From Sneathiella sp. HT1-7 (GTDB taxonomy: Bacteria; Pseudomonadota; Alphaproteobacteria; Sneathiellales; Sneathiellaceae): 64,000 nt of DNA. A model generated the notes under the pieces. The model made no database searches, was not told where the DNA came from, and saw nothing but the letters and a program-made list of their open reading frames with translations. The position numbers and the translations under genes were made by a program. The stretch lies in assembly GCF_020731145.1 (NCBI RefSeq), contig NZ_JAJFZN010000005.1, forward strand, positions 186,001 through 250,000, given 5' to 3'. How positions within the stretch are numbered: position 1 is the stretch's first letter; every line of letters begins with the position of its first letter. Below, piece by piece: positions 28,615-36,935 of this stretch.

Positions 28615-29301
28615 TTAAAATTGCTCAGCGGACGGCTGATCCATAACTTGTTGGGTTTCCTGCTCTGTCTCGCCGGATGAGCGAATAAAGCGATTAATAA
28701 CTTCTTCAAGGCGCGCCTCGATATCTTCAAGGCGGCGCTCTGTTCCGCCGTCAGCCCATTCAACCCGGCAGTCGCCAGCATGTTTGGTTTCGTCAGGAAG
28801 AAGGATAAGATTTCCCTGAAAAGCAGCCCGATTTGTGATTTCGTCAATCTTTCCGGAAATTTTCTCGCAGACATGTTCATTTGCGCGAATGACAATCCGA
28901 GGTTCATCATGAAGATCGGCAAGACAATCTTCGATCAGTTTGTTTACTTCTGTCTCGGGTGCGAGTTCGATTAGTGCCGGGGCAAGTTTCGATGCAATCG
29001 AAAGGGCCAGGCTCGCTGAATCCTGTTTTAGGGCAACAATTTTTTCCTCGTGACTGGACATGAGCGTTTCCAACTGAGAGCTGATCGTGGTCATTGTTCC
29101 GGCGACAGCAGTTTCCAGTTCCTGCTGGGATTGGTTTTGGCCTTCGCGCAGGCCTTGCTCAAAGGCTTCAGCTTTCAGCGCCGTGACATCGCTCTCCGTG
29201 AAAATCGGTTCTTCGCGTTGAACGGGCTGTTGCACCGTTTTCGAGGCGGACGGACCCGTACCGAAATCGGTGTCGAACAGAAATCTGTTGGTTGCAGTCA
29301 T
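28615..29301 (-). CDS. fliH: flagellar assembly protein FliH-like
   Basis: About 228 residues. The N-terminus reads TNRFLFDTDFG, as in alphaproteobacterial FliH. A long charged central coiled coil (about 40-95) and a C-terminal FliH/V-ATPase-E-like fold follow (NKLIEDCLADLHDEPRIVIRANE, in part, and DCRVEWADGG). FliH holds FliI and docks it at the C-ring. I chose ATG at 29301; ATG at 29313 sits almost on the fliG stop with poor ribosome-site spacing. It lies between fliG and fliN. The name rests on pattern and position, since conservation is low. Confidence 0.85.
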   Translation of the reverse strand: MTATNRFLFDTDFGTGPSASKTVQQPVQREEPIFTESDVTALKAEAFEQGLREGQNQSQQELETAVAGTMTTISSQLETLMSSHEEKIVALKQDSASLALSIASKLAPALIELAPETEVNKLIEDCLADLHDEPRIVIRANEHVCEKISGKIDEITNRAAFQGNLILLPDETKHAGDCRVEWADGGTERRLEDIEARLEEVINRFIRSSGETEQETQQVMDQPSAEQF

Positions 29302-29314
29302 GTCTAATCGCATC

Positions 29315-30328
29315 CTAGTAAATCAACTCGTCGTCGCCACCGCTATCGGCCAGCATAATTTCGCCGCTATCGGCCAGTTCTTTCGCGATATTAACAATTT
29401 CCATTTGCGCTTCATCAACGTCTTTGAGACGAACAGGACCCATCGCTTCCATATCCTCGCGGAGAATTTTGGCCGCTCGCTCAGACATATTGGTAAAGAA
29501 AAGGTCGCGCAGGCTTTCCGACGCGCCTTTCAAGCAGATGCCAAGGCGCTCCTTGTCAACATTCCGAAGCAGCGTCTGTACGCCGGCTGGATCGAGTTTC
29601 AGCAGATCCTCGAAGGTGAACATCAGGGCCTTGATCTTCTCAGCCGAGTCCCGGTTCCTCTCTTCCAGTGCCGAAATAAAGCGGCCTTCTGTATTGCGAT
29701 CGAAATTATTGAAAATTTCCGCCATCATTTCATGGCTGTCCCGCTTATTGGTTTTTGCGAGATTGCTCATGAATTCGCTGCGCAAAGTATCCTCAATTTT
29801 ATCGAGAACCTCTTTCTGTACGGATTCCATCTGCAGCATCCGGTTGACTACTTCGAGGGAGAAATCTTCGGGCAGGGTGGAGAGGACTTTCGCGGCATGA
29901 CCGGGGTTGATCTTGCTCATAACAACAGCCACAGTCTGTGGGTATTCATTTTTCAGATAGTTGGCGAGAACCTGTTCGTTCACATTGGCCAGCTTATCCC
30001 ACATGGTGCGGCCTGCTGGGCCACGAATTTCCTCCATGATACCCTCGACCTTGTCGCCCGAGAGTGCTTTCATAAGCAACCGTTCTGTTGCTTCGTAGCT
30101 GCCAACGATATTTCCGGTCGAAGAAATTTTGCCCGCAAATTCGACGAATAGTGCTTCCATTGCTTCTGCAGAGACAGATCCGAGGTTGGACATCGCCTGT
30201 GAGATTTCCTTGATCTCCTCTTCGTCGAGTCGAGTCCAAAGGTCCTTTGTATGCTCATCTCCGAGGGCGAGCATCATGATGGCCGCTTTGTCGGGCCCGG
30301 TCAGATATTTTGTATCAGTTGCAACCAT
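29315..30328 (-). CDS. fliG: flagellar motor switch protein FliG
   Basis: 337 residues with the three armadillo-like FliG domains: the N-terminal FliF-binding part ([13 protein letters not shown]), the middle part with the EHPQ-type loop (here [14 protein letters not shown], near residue 127), and the C-terminal torque helix ([21 protein letters not shown], then [17 protein letters not shown]). It couples stator rotation to the rotor and is the upper layer of the C-ring. It follows fliF by 14 nt. All segments appear intact. Confidence 0.95.
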   Translation of the reverse strand: MVATDTKYLTGPDKAAIMMLALGDEHTKDLWTRLDEEEIKEISQAMSNLGSVSAEAMEALFVEFAGKISSTGNIVGSYEATERLLMKALSGDKVEGIMEEIRGPAGRTMWDKLANVNEQVLANYLKNEYPQTVAVVMSKINPGHAAKVLSTLPEDFSLEVVNRMLQMESVQKEVLDKIEDTLRSEFMSNLAKTNKRDSHEMMAEIFNNFDRNTEGRFISALEERNRDSAEKIKALMFTFEDLLKLDPAGVQTLLRNVDKERLGICLKGASESLRDLFFTNMSERAAKILREDMEAMGPVRLKDVDEAQMEIVNIAKELADSGEIMLADSGGDDELIY

Positions 30329-30342
30329 AAAAAGACGTTCCC

Positions 30343-32028
30343 TTATGCGTCGTGATAGAGCCAGCTACGAAGAATGGAAATTGCTTCGTCTGGATGCTTG
30401 TCAACGATTTCGCTTACCTTGTTGAGCGCTGAGGTCTTGACCTGACCATCAACTTTATCTAGGTCGATCATGCTATCGACTTCATTGAGCGTTTCAGATT
30501 GCTGTGCATTTCCTGCCTGCCCCTGACTACTGGCAATTGCGGGTACGGCACCGCCAGCGGGCAGTGCTCCTGCCATTGCCGCACCACCAGGTCCTGCAAG
30601 GGCCGGTGTTGCGGTGCCGGTGGTTAGCGCCCGATTGAGAAGGGGGCGAACAACGAGCAGTAGCGCAAGGATTGCGACAACGACAAGAACGCCCATTTCC
30701 CCCATTTTGAACAAATCAGCCTTAGTCAGGCCCATGAAGATCTCATCGGTGACGATTTCTTCATCTGAAAATTTTTCTATAACCTCTGCGAAGGGCATAT
30801 TGACCACTTCGACGACATCACCGCGTTCTTCGTTAAAGCCGATTGTTGATTTAACAAGTCGGCTCACCTGAGCAAGCGCTTCTTCGCTCATTGCCTCATA
30901 AGTGCGGGTGCCATCCGGAGCAATTTCAGAACGTCCGTTGACAAGGACGGCGACTGTCAGACGGCGAACCGGCCCGGATTCGCGTACTTCCGTGGTAACA
31001 GTCTTTGAGATTTCGTAGTTGACTGTTTCTTCCGTTCGGGAGGCCGCATCCTTGGAGTTGGATCCACCACCGTTATCCGCGCCGGCTTCCGGTAGATTAT
31101 TGGCAACTGATACGGCAGGATCGTTGGTGGCACCTTCATTAGAGGAACTGTTCTCCTCGACCAATTGCGAGGAGCGAACAACCTGACTATCTGGATCGTA
31201 AGTTTCCGATTGAATGGTGCGCTGATCAAAATCCATAACGGCGCTGACTTCGGCTCTGATGTTGCCGGGGCCTAATGATTTTTCAAGTAGCTGCTCAATC
31301 TGTTCTTTGAGGTGGCTTTCGTACGCGATGCGTTTGAAGTCGCTTTGCGAACTGATGCCGAAACCCTGCGTTTCCTTGCCATCGCCTCGCGCAAGCAGAT
31401 TGCCGTTTTCATCGACGATGGAAATATGGGATGGAGAAAGCGAAGGAACAGCAGAAGCCGTCATATGCTGGACAGCGGCAATCTGGTCGTCGGTCAACCG
31501 TCCCCGGCCGTTAAGTTTCAAGACAATTGAGGCGCTGGCCTCTCGTTTGTCGCGGCTGAAGACTTCTCGTTTTGGCAGTACGAGATGGACACGTGCGGCG
31601 GAGACGTTGTTCAGGGCGCGGATTGTGCGGGCGAGTTCACCTTCAAGTGCTCGGACAAAATTAACATTCTGAACAAAGCTTGTCGTGCCGAAGGTATCGG
31701 AGTTATCAAAGATTTCATAGCCAACGGAGCCGCCATTGGGCAGGCCTGCCTCGGCCATTTTGAGGCGTAACAAAGCGACTTGATCGTTTGGAACAAGGAC
31801 ATCGCGGCCATTGCCAGAAATCTGAAACGGAATGTTCTCAGCTTCAAGCTTGGAGACGATGGCTGCGGAGTCGGACGGTTCCAGCCCGCCATATAACAGA
31901 GCAAAATCCGGGCTGCTGATCCGCGTCGCCATTAACATGATCAAAGCGATCAACCCAACTGCAACGCCGCCAAGGATAATCACTCTTACTGTTCCCAGGC
32001 TCTGCAGAAGCTGGCTTATTCCGTTCAC
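30343..32028 (-). CDS. fliF: flagellar MS-ring protein FliF
   Basis: About 561 residues. A first membrane span ([20 protein letters not shown], near residue 20) is followed by the periplasmic ring-building motifs ([21 protein letters not shown], in part, and [13 protein letters not shown]), a Ser/Asn-rich variable loop (about 300-335), a second span ([16 protein letters not shown]) and the C-terminal FliG-binding tail ending in [13 protein letters not shown] chose GTG at 32028, which has GGGAG eight bases upstream; a TTG six codons earlier lacks a ribosome site. It heads the 12-kb operon running to 20134. Confidence 0.94.
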   Translation of the reverse strand: MNGISQLLQSLGTVRVIILGGVAVGLIALIMLMATRISSPDFALLYGGLEPSDSAAIVSKLEAENIPFQISGNGRDVLVPNDQVALLRLKMAEAGLPNGGSVGYEIFDNSDTFGTTSFVQNVNFVRALEGELARTIRALNNVSAARVHLVLPKREVFSRDKREASASIVLKLNGRGRLTDDQIAAVQHMTASAVPSLSPSHISIVDENGNLLARGDGKETQGFGISSQSDFKRIAYESHLKEQIEQLLEKSLGPGNIRAEVSAVMDFDQRTIQSETYDPDSQVVRSSQLVEENSSSNEGATNDPAVSVANNLPEAGADNGGGSNSKDAASRTEETVNYEISKTVTTEVRESGPVRRLTVAVLVNGRSEIAPDGTRTYEAMSEEALAQVSRLVKSTIGFNEERGDVVEVVNMPFAEVIEKFSDEEIVTDEIFMGLTKADLFKMGEMGVLVVVAILALLLVVRPLLNRALTTGTATPALAGPGGAAMAGALPAGGAVPAIASSQGQAGNAQQSETLNEVDSMIDLDKVDGQVKTSALNKVSEIVDKHPDEAISILRSWLYHDA

Positions 32029-32097
32029 GTTTGTGCTCCCACTCAATTAAAATACCGGTAAAATTTGTTCCACTTCACAAAAGATACGATGAGGAGA

Positions 32098-32113
32098 TAA
32101 ACAACTGGTTAAC
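32098..32113. promoter_or_regulatory. weak CtrA-like site upstream of fliF
   Basis: TAAA at 32099-32102, seven bases, then TTAA at 32110-32113 gives a 7/8 match to TTAA-N7-TTAA. It is about 70-85 nt upstream of the fliF GTG. A second 7/8 match (TTAA-N7-GTAA) lies at 32047-32061. I found no sigma-54 element here, which suits early (CtrA/sigma-70) control, but either match could be chance in AT-rich DNA. Confidence 0.25.
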
Positions 32114-32223
32114 AGCAGGCAAAATTTGCCGGGTATATGGAATTTTTTGCCTAGCTGGTTTTCGTGAGGTTAAATTTCCAGCTAGCTGGCGGTTATGGTC
32201 GTTGCCCGAGTTGGACAAAAAAT

Positions 32224-32252
32224 AAAAGCCCGGCATGTTGGCCGGGCTTTTT
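32224..32252 (-). terminator. intrinsic terminator downstream of sciP
   Basis: The stem AGCCCGGC (32227-32234) pairs with GCCGGGCT (32241-32248), loop of six, with a T-rich tract on the minus strand after the hairpin (complement of the A-run at 32214-32227). It lies about 25-50 nt after the sciP stop, and also has Ts on the plus side. It isolates sciP from fliF. Confidence 0.85.
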
Positions 32253-32277
32253 GAAAAGTGAATAACAAGTAAATTAA

Positions 32278-32577
32278 CTAGTCACCATTATAAGATGGAT
32301 CATTTGGACGGTATTCCTGGATCCGGGTTGTCCGAAGTCCTGGCAAGCCGTGTTTATCAATTGCTTTTTGCCAAGATAAAAATTCCTCGACTGAAAGCGT
32401 ATAGCGTCGACATGCATCATCTAGACTGATGAGTCCACCGCGAACTGCGGCAACTACTTCAGCTTTCCGCCGAATGACCCATCTCTTGGTATCTTTCGGC
32501 GGCAGATCATGGATCGTCATGGGCTGACCGTCCAGTCCAATAATCCGATTTACTTTGCGGTCCATTTGCGACTGCAT
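32278..32577 (-). CDS. sciP: CtrA inhibitory protein SciP (DUF1153)
   Basis: 99 residues. The DUF1153 core reads LPPKDTKRWVIRRKAEVVAAVRGGLISLDDACRRYTLSVEEFLSWQ (in overlapping pieces), a helix-turn-helix found almost only in alphaproteobacteria. In Caulobacter SciP binds CtrA and blocks its transcription activity, and also binds DNA. It lies between the fliF and flgE operons and has its own terminator. A TTAA-N7-CTAA match lies about 60 nt upstream, consistent with CtrA driving its own inhibitor. An alternative ATG at 32565 would remove four residues. Confidence 0.92.
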   Translation of the reverse strand: MQSQMDRKVNRIIGLDGQPMTIHDLPPKDTKRWVIRRKAEVVAAVRGGLISLDDACRRYTLSVEEFLSWQKAIDKHGLPGLRTTRIQEYRPNDPSYNGD

Positions 32578-32635
32578 CTGTACTCTACCTCATACTTAAC
32601 ATTTCGCCTTGAATTCAGATCATAGGCCTATCGAT

Positions 32636-32650
32636 TTAACAAACAGCTAA
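32636..32650. promoter_or_regulatory. near-consensus CtrA box upstream of sciP
   Basis: TTAA at 32636-32639 and CTAA at 32647-32650 are separated by seven bases, a 7/8 match to TTAA-N7-TTAA, about 60-73 nt before the sciP start. CtrA is known to activate sciP in Caulobacter, so the position makes sense, but it is one mismatch off. Confidence 0.4.
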
Positions 32651-32728
32651 TGAGGGTGGTTAATTTTATCTTCATGGCGGAAGGGCCTATTTCCCGCCAT
32701 GAAAATGTTAGTTTCAGAGTCCTAAAAC

Positions 32729-34051
32729 CTATCGTTTCAGGCGGATTAATTCCTCAAGCATTTCATCAGCAGTCGTGATAATTTTACCCGCCGCGGAGTA
32801 GGAGCGCTGAGTAATGATCATTCGTGTGAATTCTTCCGCAATATCGACGGTGGACGCTTCCGTTGCCGAGGAGATGATAGTGCCAGCTCCGCCCAGGGTT
32901 GCTTCACGCAGAGTGAAGGTTCCTGACTCGGGTGTTTCGTCATAGGCATTGCCATCACGGTTTTGCAATCCGTTCGGGTTTGCGAATGTCGCAATTGGAA
33001 CCTTGTAAATTTCCTTTGATGTACCATTATCAAACTTGGCGATAACTGTTCCTTCCTCATCGATAAAGACCGCGTTGAAGGCACCGAACAAAGCACCGTT
33101 TACTTCAGAAGAGACAAGCTCGGAGTTCGAAGCAAACTGCGTAAAGCCGTCAGACAGGCCGTCGGAACCAAAGTTCAGCGTAACTGCTTGTGGCGTATCA
33201 ATACCCAAGGCCGCAGCCCAAGGAATGGTGATTGTATTCGTGAGTGTTGTTGAGCCAAGATCCAATGTACCGTCGGAATTAAAGGCGGCGACACTGGAAG
33301 AGAGCATATCTTCTGATCCATCTCCGTCAATATCCGCAGTGATTTCGACGGTCCATTCATTCGGAGTAGCGCCGGAACCCGTCCGCAGGAAATTGAAGGT
33401 AATGCCGTGAGCGGAACCCATGCTGTCATAAACTTGGAAAGACCGAACAAAATGAGGATCAACCGCTCCACTTGTCATGTCGCCTGCGACATAACCTGCC
33501 CCAAAAGAGGTCTGATCGGACGAAAGGTTGGCCTTGAGGTTAATGGTTGAGGTTGCCTCGGCGTTACCTGTGAGACCCGTAATATTGACAGGAGACAATG
33601 CCGCTAGGTCAGACTGGTTTGCCGGGATGTTACCATCAGGATCGATTTCCCAGCCCTGCAGGTAATAACCCTGCGCATTGCGCAAGAGGCCAGTCGCATC
33701 CGGTTCAAAAGTTCCGGCGCGTGTGTAAACATAGTTACCGCCTGCGGTTGTCGGATCTGCTGCTGTTGACACAACGAAGAAACCGTCACCTGCGATTGCC
33801 ATATGTGTTGTGGAATCCGATGCTGTGATCAGGCCTTGCTGGTCAATCTGCGCGCGCGGGTGAACTAGTACACCGCCCGCAGAATAAGTTGTGTCAGTGG
33901 CGCTTTCGGTCACCAGTGTAGAGAAAATCGCGTTGGTGCCCTTGTAGCCAATTGTGTTTGTATTGGAAATATTGTCCGAGATAGTCGCCATCGCCGTTGA
34001 TTGCGCGGCCAGTCCCGAAACACCGGAAAACATTGCTGCTGTTAAACTCAT
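32729..34051 (-). CDS. flgE: flagellar hook protein FlgE
   Basis: 440 residues. The N-terminal rod/hook motif (MSLTAAMFSGVSGLAAQSTAM, in part, then DNISNTNTIGYKGTNAIF) and the C-terminal motif (VDIAEEFTRMIITQRSYSAAGKIITTADEMLEELIRLKR, in pieces) form the D0 coiled coil. The middle carries FlgE-type domains with LTGNAEATSTINLKANL. It polymerises into the hook outside the cell. I chose ATG at 34051, with AGGAGAG upstream; an in-frame start nine codons earlier has no support. It is third in the fliK-flgD-flgE operon, with about 60 nt after flgD. Confidence 0.95.
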   Translation of the reverse strand: MSLTAAMFSGVSGLAAQSTAMATISDNISNTNTIGYKGTNAIFSTLVTESATDTTYSAGGVLVHPRAQIDQQGLITASDSTTHMAIAGDGFFVVSTAADPTTAGGNYVYTRAGTFEPDATGLLRNAQGYYLQGWEIDPDGNIPANQSDLAALSPVNITGLTGNAEATSTINLKANLSSDQTSFGAGYVAGDMTSGAVDPHFVRSFQVYDSMGSAHGITFNFLRTGSGATPNEWTVEITADIDGDGSEDMLSSSVAAFNSDGTLDLGSTTLTNTITIPWAAALGIDTPQAVTLNFGSDGLSDGFTQFASNSELVSSEVNGALFGAFNAVFIDEEGTVIAKFDNGTSKEIYKVPIATFANPNGLQNRDGNAYDETPESGTFTLREATLGGAGTIISSATEASTVDIAEEFTRMIITQRSYSAAGKIITTADEMLEELIRLKR

Positions 34052-34113
34052 TTTTTCTCTCCTAATATTACCGCCCACCTAATGAATGGCGAAGGCGTCT
34101 TTGTTAGCCGCGA

Positions 34114-34806
34114 TTAAGCGGACGGATCAGTCGTTGTTGGTTGCGTTACGGAAGTGATGTAGCCGAGGCCTATTGGAACATCGCCGACCATCATGACGGG
34201 CTCGCCGTTGACAGTTTCGACGCTTGATGCGATGCCCTCAAAGCTGTAATCGACAGCGACGGAGCTGCCGCCGGCTGTCTCGCCTGTAACAACAAGATAA
34301 TAGGCGCCATCTTCAGCGGCGGTTCCATTCTTGGTCGTGCCGTCCCAGCTATATTGCTGTTTGCCGCCCGGGACACCTTCCGCGGTTTCGGAAAACACAA
34401 TGTCGCCATTCTGGTTGTAAACGTCGTACTTGACGGTTTCGGCACTGCTGCCGAGGTCAATATTCCAGGCTGCATTGCCGCCGCTCAATGCGGAAACATT
34501 GAGATTTGTGCCAATGGACTTACCGAGATAGTTGATCATTGTCGCGCCCAACATGTTCTGTTGCGACATCTGCTCCAGTTGCACAAGCGCTTCCAGGTTC
34601 TGGTTCGTTGCGATCGACTGTTCGACATTCGTGAAGTTCACTAGCTGATTTGTAAACTCCGTTGAATCAGTCGGATTCAACGGATCCTGATTGGTCAGCT
34701 GCGTTGTCAGCAATGTCAGAAAATCATCAAAATTGCTGGCCAGATTTGTTTGCGCCGTTTGTGCGGCGCTGCTCTGGGTCTGGGAGGTGGACGTTACTTC
34801 CGGCAT
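34114..34806 (-). CDS. flgD: flagellar hook cap/assembly protein FlgD
   Basis: 230 residues. The N-terminal segment FLTLLTTQLTNQDPLNPTDSTEFTNQLVNFTNVEQSI (about residues 28-65, seen in pieces) is the FlgD signature. The rest is beta-rich with the FLIG-type region (YDVYNQNGDIVFSETAEG, YSWDGTTKNG) and a Tudor-like end. FlgD caps the growing hook so FlgE can add. It lies between fliK (45 nt) and flgE. The N-terminal Ser/Thr/Gln-rich stretch fits an export signal. Confidence 0.94.
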   Translation of the reverse strand: MPEVTSTSQTQSSAAQTAQTNLASNFDDFLTLLTTQLTNQDPLNPTDSTEFTNQLVNFTNVEQSIATNQNLEALVQLEQMSQQNMLGATMINYLGKSIGTNLNVSALSGGNAAWNIDLGSSAETVKYDVYNQNGDIVFSETAEGVPGGKQQYSWDGTTKNGTAAEDGAYYLVVTGETAGGSSVAVDYSFEGIASSVETVNGEPVMMVGDVPIGLGYITSVTQPTTTDPSA

Positions 34807-34851
34807 GATTCAATACTCACTTTGTTGAAATCAATTAAGTTATTCGATTAT

Positions 34852-36384
34852 CTAAACTTGGATATCTAGGCCGCCGTCATTCATTGACGCCCCAGCCGTT
34901 GTCTGAAGAGGAATATTAGACAAATCTGTATCACTTCCCGCTTCACCCATCGGCAGATTCATGTTTGCGAAATTCATATCCTCACCCTGGTCACCCTGAC
35001 CATTCTGATTGAGGCTGAAGTTCAGGCTGTTGGATCCTGTATCGAAACCGGCGTCCTGCAGGGCGCGCTCCAGGCTGCGGGCATCCCGCTGCAGGAGGTC
35101 GAGTGTTTCCTGCTTGTCCACGGAAACAGCCGCAAGGACGCGGCCGTCATGACCAATATCGAGTTTTACCTCGACCCGGCCGAGTTCAGACGGATGCAGG
35201 CTAATCTTGATCCGATCATGTCCCTCCTTGATGGCGGCGCTGATTTGTGTCGATACTTGCTCCGTTACCGGCAATTGAGCGGCAGCACGGGCAGCATTCG
35301 ATGCCTGACTGGCAGTATTTGCTGCCGTTGCTTCTATACTCTGGACACTCCCCGTCGGGGCGGCCGGCAAAGTTTGGTTCATGGAATCTGAGGGCAGAAC
35401 TTGCGCATTGCCTGTCACGGGCAGGGGCGCTTGGGAACCGGCCCCATCCATTTCACCGCTGGCTCCGGCCAACAAGGCTGGATTCGCGGTGGCATTATTG
35501 GCCAAATTGGCTGTGACCAAATTTGTGCTGCTGGCAAGCGCTGTCTGGAAACTTTGCTGCTGCTTTGACGCAGTCAGGCTGATTTTTCCATTTCCGTCTT
35601 GAAGCATCTCGGCAATTTTTGAAGAAAGGACGTCTTTCTCGCTCATCTTGGCGTTGGCCTCAGCCCGCATAGTGGCAAGCACTTCCGAGGAGGCGGGTGT
35701 CGCTAAAGCTTTCTCATTTCCCGGTTGGGCAGATGTAGTCGCCACATTTTTCTCTGCCGGCTTCTTCGCGTCAGTTTGCGCCGTTCCACTAACTGAAGCA
35801 GCGGCCTGAGCTGAGGTGGCGTCAGAATTTTTTATATTGGTAGGGTTGGCATTTATCTCCGGTTTCTTACCCGCATCTGCCACTACATCATTCTCGGCTG
35901 TTGGAGTTTCTGGAGAGGCGCCAACAGTAGGCGCTTGCGCGTTTGCTGCGGTGATGGCCGGTGCGGATACCGAAGTTGGAGACTTCTCTGCCGTTACGTC
36001 AGTTCCCGTTGGAGCTGGAGCAGAGACCGGGGTTGCCGGTAACGCTGTTGTTGACGCGGCCGTGCTATCGACCACCTGCGTACCTGCAGCTTTTTCAGAT
36101 GCGGGGGCTTTATCTACGGCGGCAGGGGTGGAGTTGGACGCGGGCACATCTTCATTAGGCGCACTGTCGTCCTTGACTGAACTCTCTGGTGCCGTGTTCT
36201 GCGTCATTGCGGGTTCTTCCGCGTCGCCGCTATTCTGACCTGCGGATTTCTCTTTAATAGGCGACTCATCTTTTGGGGCCGCCTCATTCACATAACTTGC
36301 GAAATCTTCGTCCTCGTTCCGATACGGATCCTTGTCCCGATTTTTCGGTTCTGTCGTCGCTGATATTATTTGCCCAACATCCAT
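34852..36384 (-). CDS. fliK: flagellar hook-length control protein FliK
   Basis: About 510 residues. The first 330 are low-complexity (Ala, Thr, Ser, Pro, Glu), acting as the ruler. The C-terminal domain (about 385-480) has HDRIKISLHPSELGRVEVKLDIGHDGRVLAAVSVDKQETLDLLQRDARSLERALQDAGFD in overlapping pieces, the classical Flg_hook motif that switches export specificity. I chose ATG at 36384 (GAGAGAGACATC before it). A start at 36423 would leave only about ten bases of leader after the sigma-54 promoter. It leads fliK-flgD-flgE. Confidence 0.93.
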   Translation of the reverse strand: MDVGQIISATTEPKNRDKDPYRNEDEDFASYVNEAAPKDESPIKEKSAGQNSGDAEEPAMTQNTAPESSVKDDSAPNEDVPASNSTPAAVDKAPASEKAAGTQVVDSTAASTTALPATPVSAPAPTGTDVTAEKSPTSVSAPAITAANAQAPTVGASPETPTAENDVVADAGKKPEINANPTNIKNSDATSAQAAASVSGTAQTDAKKPAEKNVATTSAQPGNEKALATPASSEVLATMRAEANAKMSEKDVLSSKIAEMLQDGNGKISLTASKQQQSFQTALASSTNLVTANLANNATANPALLAGASGEMDGAGSQAPLPVTGNAQVLPSDSMNQTLPAAPTGSVQSIEATAANTASQASNAARAAAQLPVTEQVSTQISAAIKEGHDRIKISLHPSELGRVEVKLDIGHDGRVLAAVSVDKQETLDLLQRDARSLERALQDAGFDTGSNSLNFSLNQNGQGDQGEDMNFANMNLPMGEAGSDTDLSNIPLQTTAGASMNDGGLDIQV

Positions 36385-36442
36385 GATGTCTCTCTCGTTC
36401 AATATAAATGCGTCGCGCGCCATAATTACTCGTCGATATAAG

Positions 36443-36460
36443 AAGCAAGCATCGGGCCAG
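36443..36460 (-). promoter_or_regulatory. sigma-54 promoter for fliK-flgD-flgE
   Basis: On the minus strand the sequence CTGGCCCGATGCTTGCTT holds GG and GC separated by exactly ten bases, matching the TGGCAC-N5-TTGCW consensus closely (-24 TGGCCCG, -12 TTGCT). The predicted start is near 36433, leaving a leader of about 49 nt before the ATG at 36384. FlbD, encoded nearby, is the expected activator. Confidence 0.8.
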
Positions 36461-36706
36461 TTTCGTAAAATTTAAAATTGCCAATAAAAATAAGGGTTTG
36501 ATGATCTCATAAACTGCCAAATCGGGAAAAATATTCCAGATGGCACCAGCTTTGTTGGGTGAAAGGGATAATATTGCCGAGTAAAAAAGGACCGGGATCG
36601 AGGGGGCGTTGCCAAACTGGAATGTTGGTACCCTGCGGAATCATGCCACGCGCATTCAGTCTGTTTTTGACTGAGATAGAACTATTCTCTTATTAGGCAT
36701 CACGAC
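36461..36706. other. gene-free region between divergent sigma-54 promoters
   Basis: The space between fliK and flgK (about 550 nt) contains no convincing gene. The 246 nt between the two -24 elements are where FlbD enhancer sites would be expected; I could not identify a clear repeated FlbD motif by eye. A short tract at 36541 (TGGCACCAGCTTTGTT) resembles sigma-54 but lacks the -12 GC. Confidence 0.4.
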
Positions 36707-36724
36707 TTGGCATTGAAATTGCTT
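36707..36724 (+). promoter_or_regulatory. sigma-54 promoter for flgK-flgL
   Basis: TTGGCATTGAAATTGCTT holds GG (36709-36710) and GC (36721-36722) separated by ten bases, a good sigma-54 match. The predicted start is near 36734, giving a leader of about 200 nt before flgK, unusually long. It faces away from the fliK sigma-54 promoter. Confidence 0.75.
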
Positions 36725-36935
36725 TCTTTATGGGTGAAGGCGGGGTTTCGTGCCGGAAGAATATATGCGAGCAGTTCGATATGACGTTAAAAAACTATAT
36801 AAAACATACAGTTAAAAGTATATCTCGGGATTTTTCCGCGACTGATGCGCAAATGCAACCCGGTAGCTTTTGCCAGGCAGAGGCTATTTTTTCCAGTGAA
36901 ACACTCGTTATGCCAAACGCTTTGGAGCAAGTATT

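Noticed and set aside
36541-36556. TGGCACCAGCTTTGTT, similar to a sigma-54 promoter
   Set aside because: The -12 GC is replaced by GT; the better element at 36707 has correct spacing.
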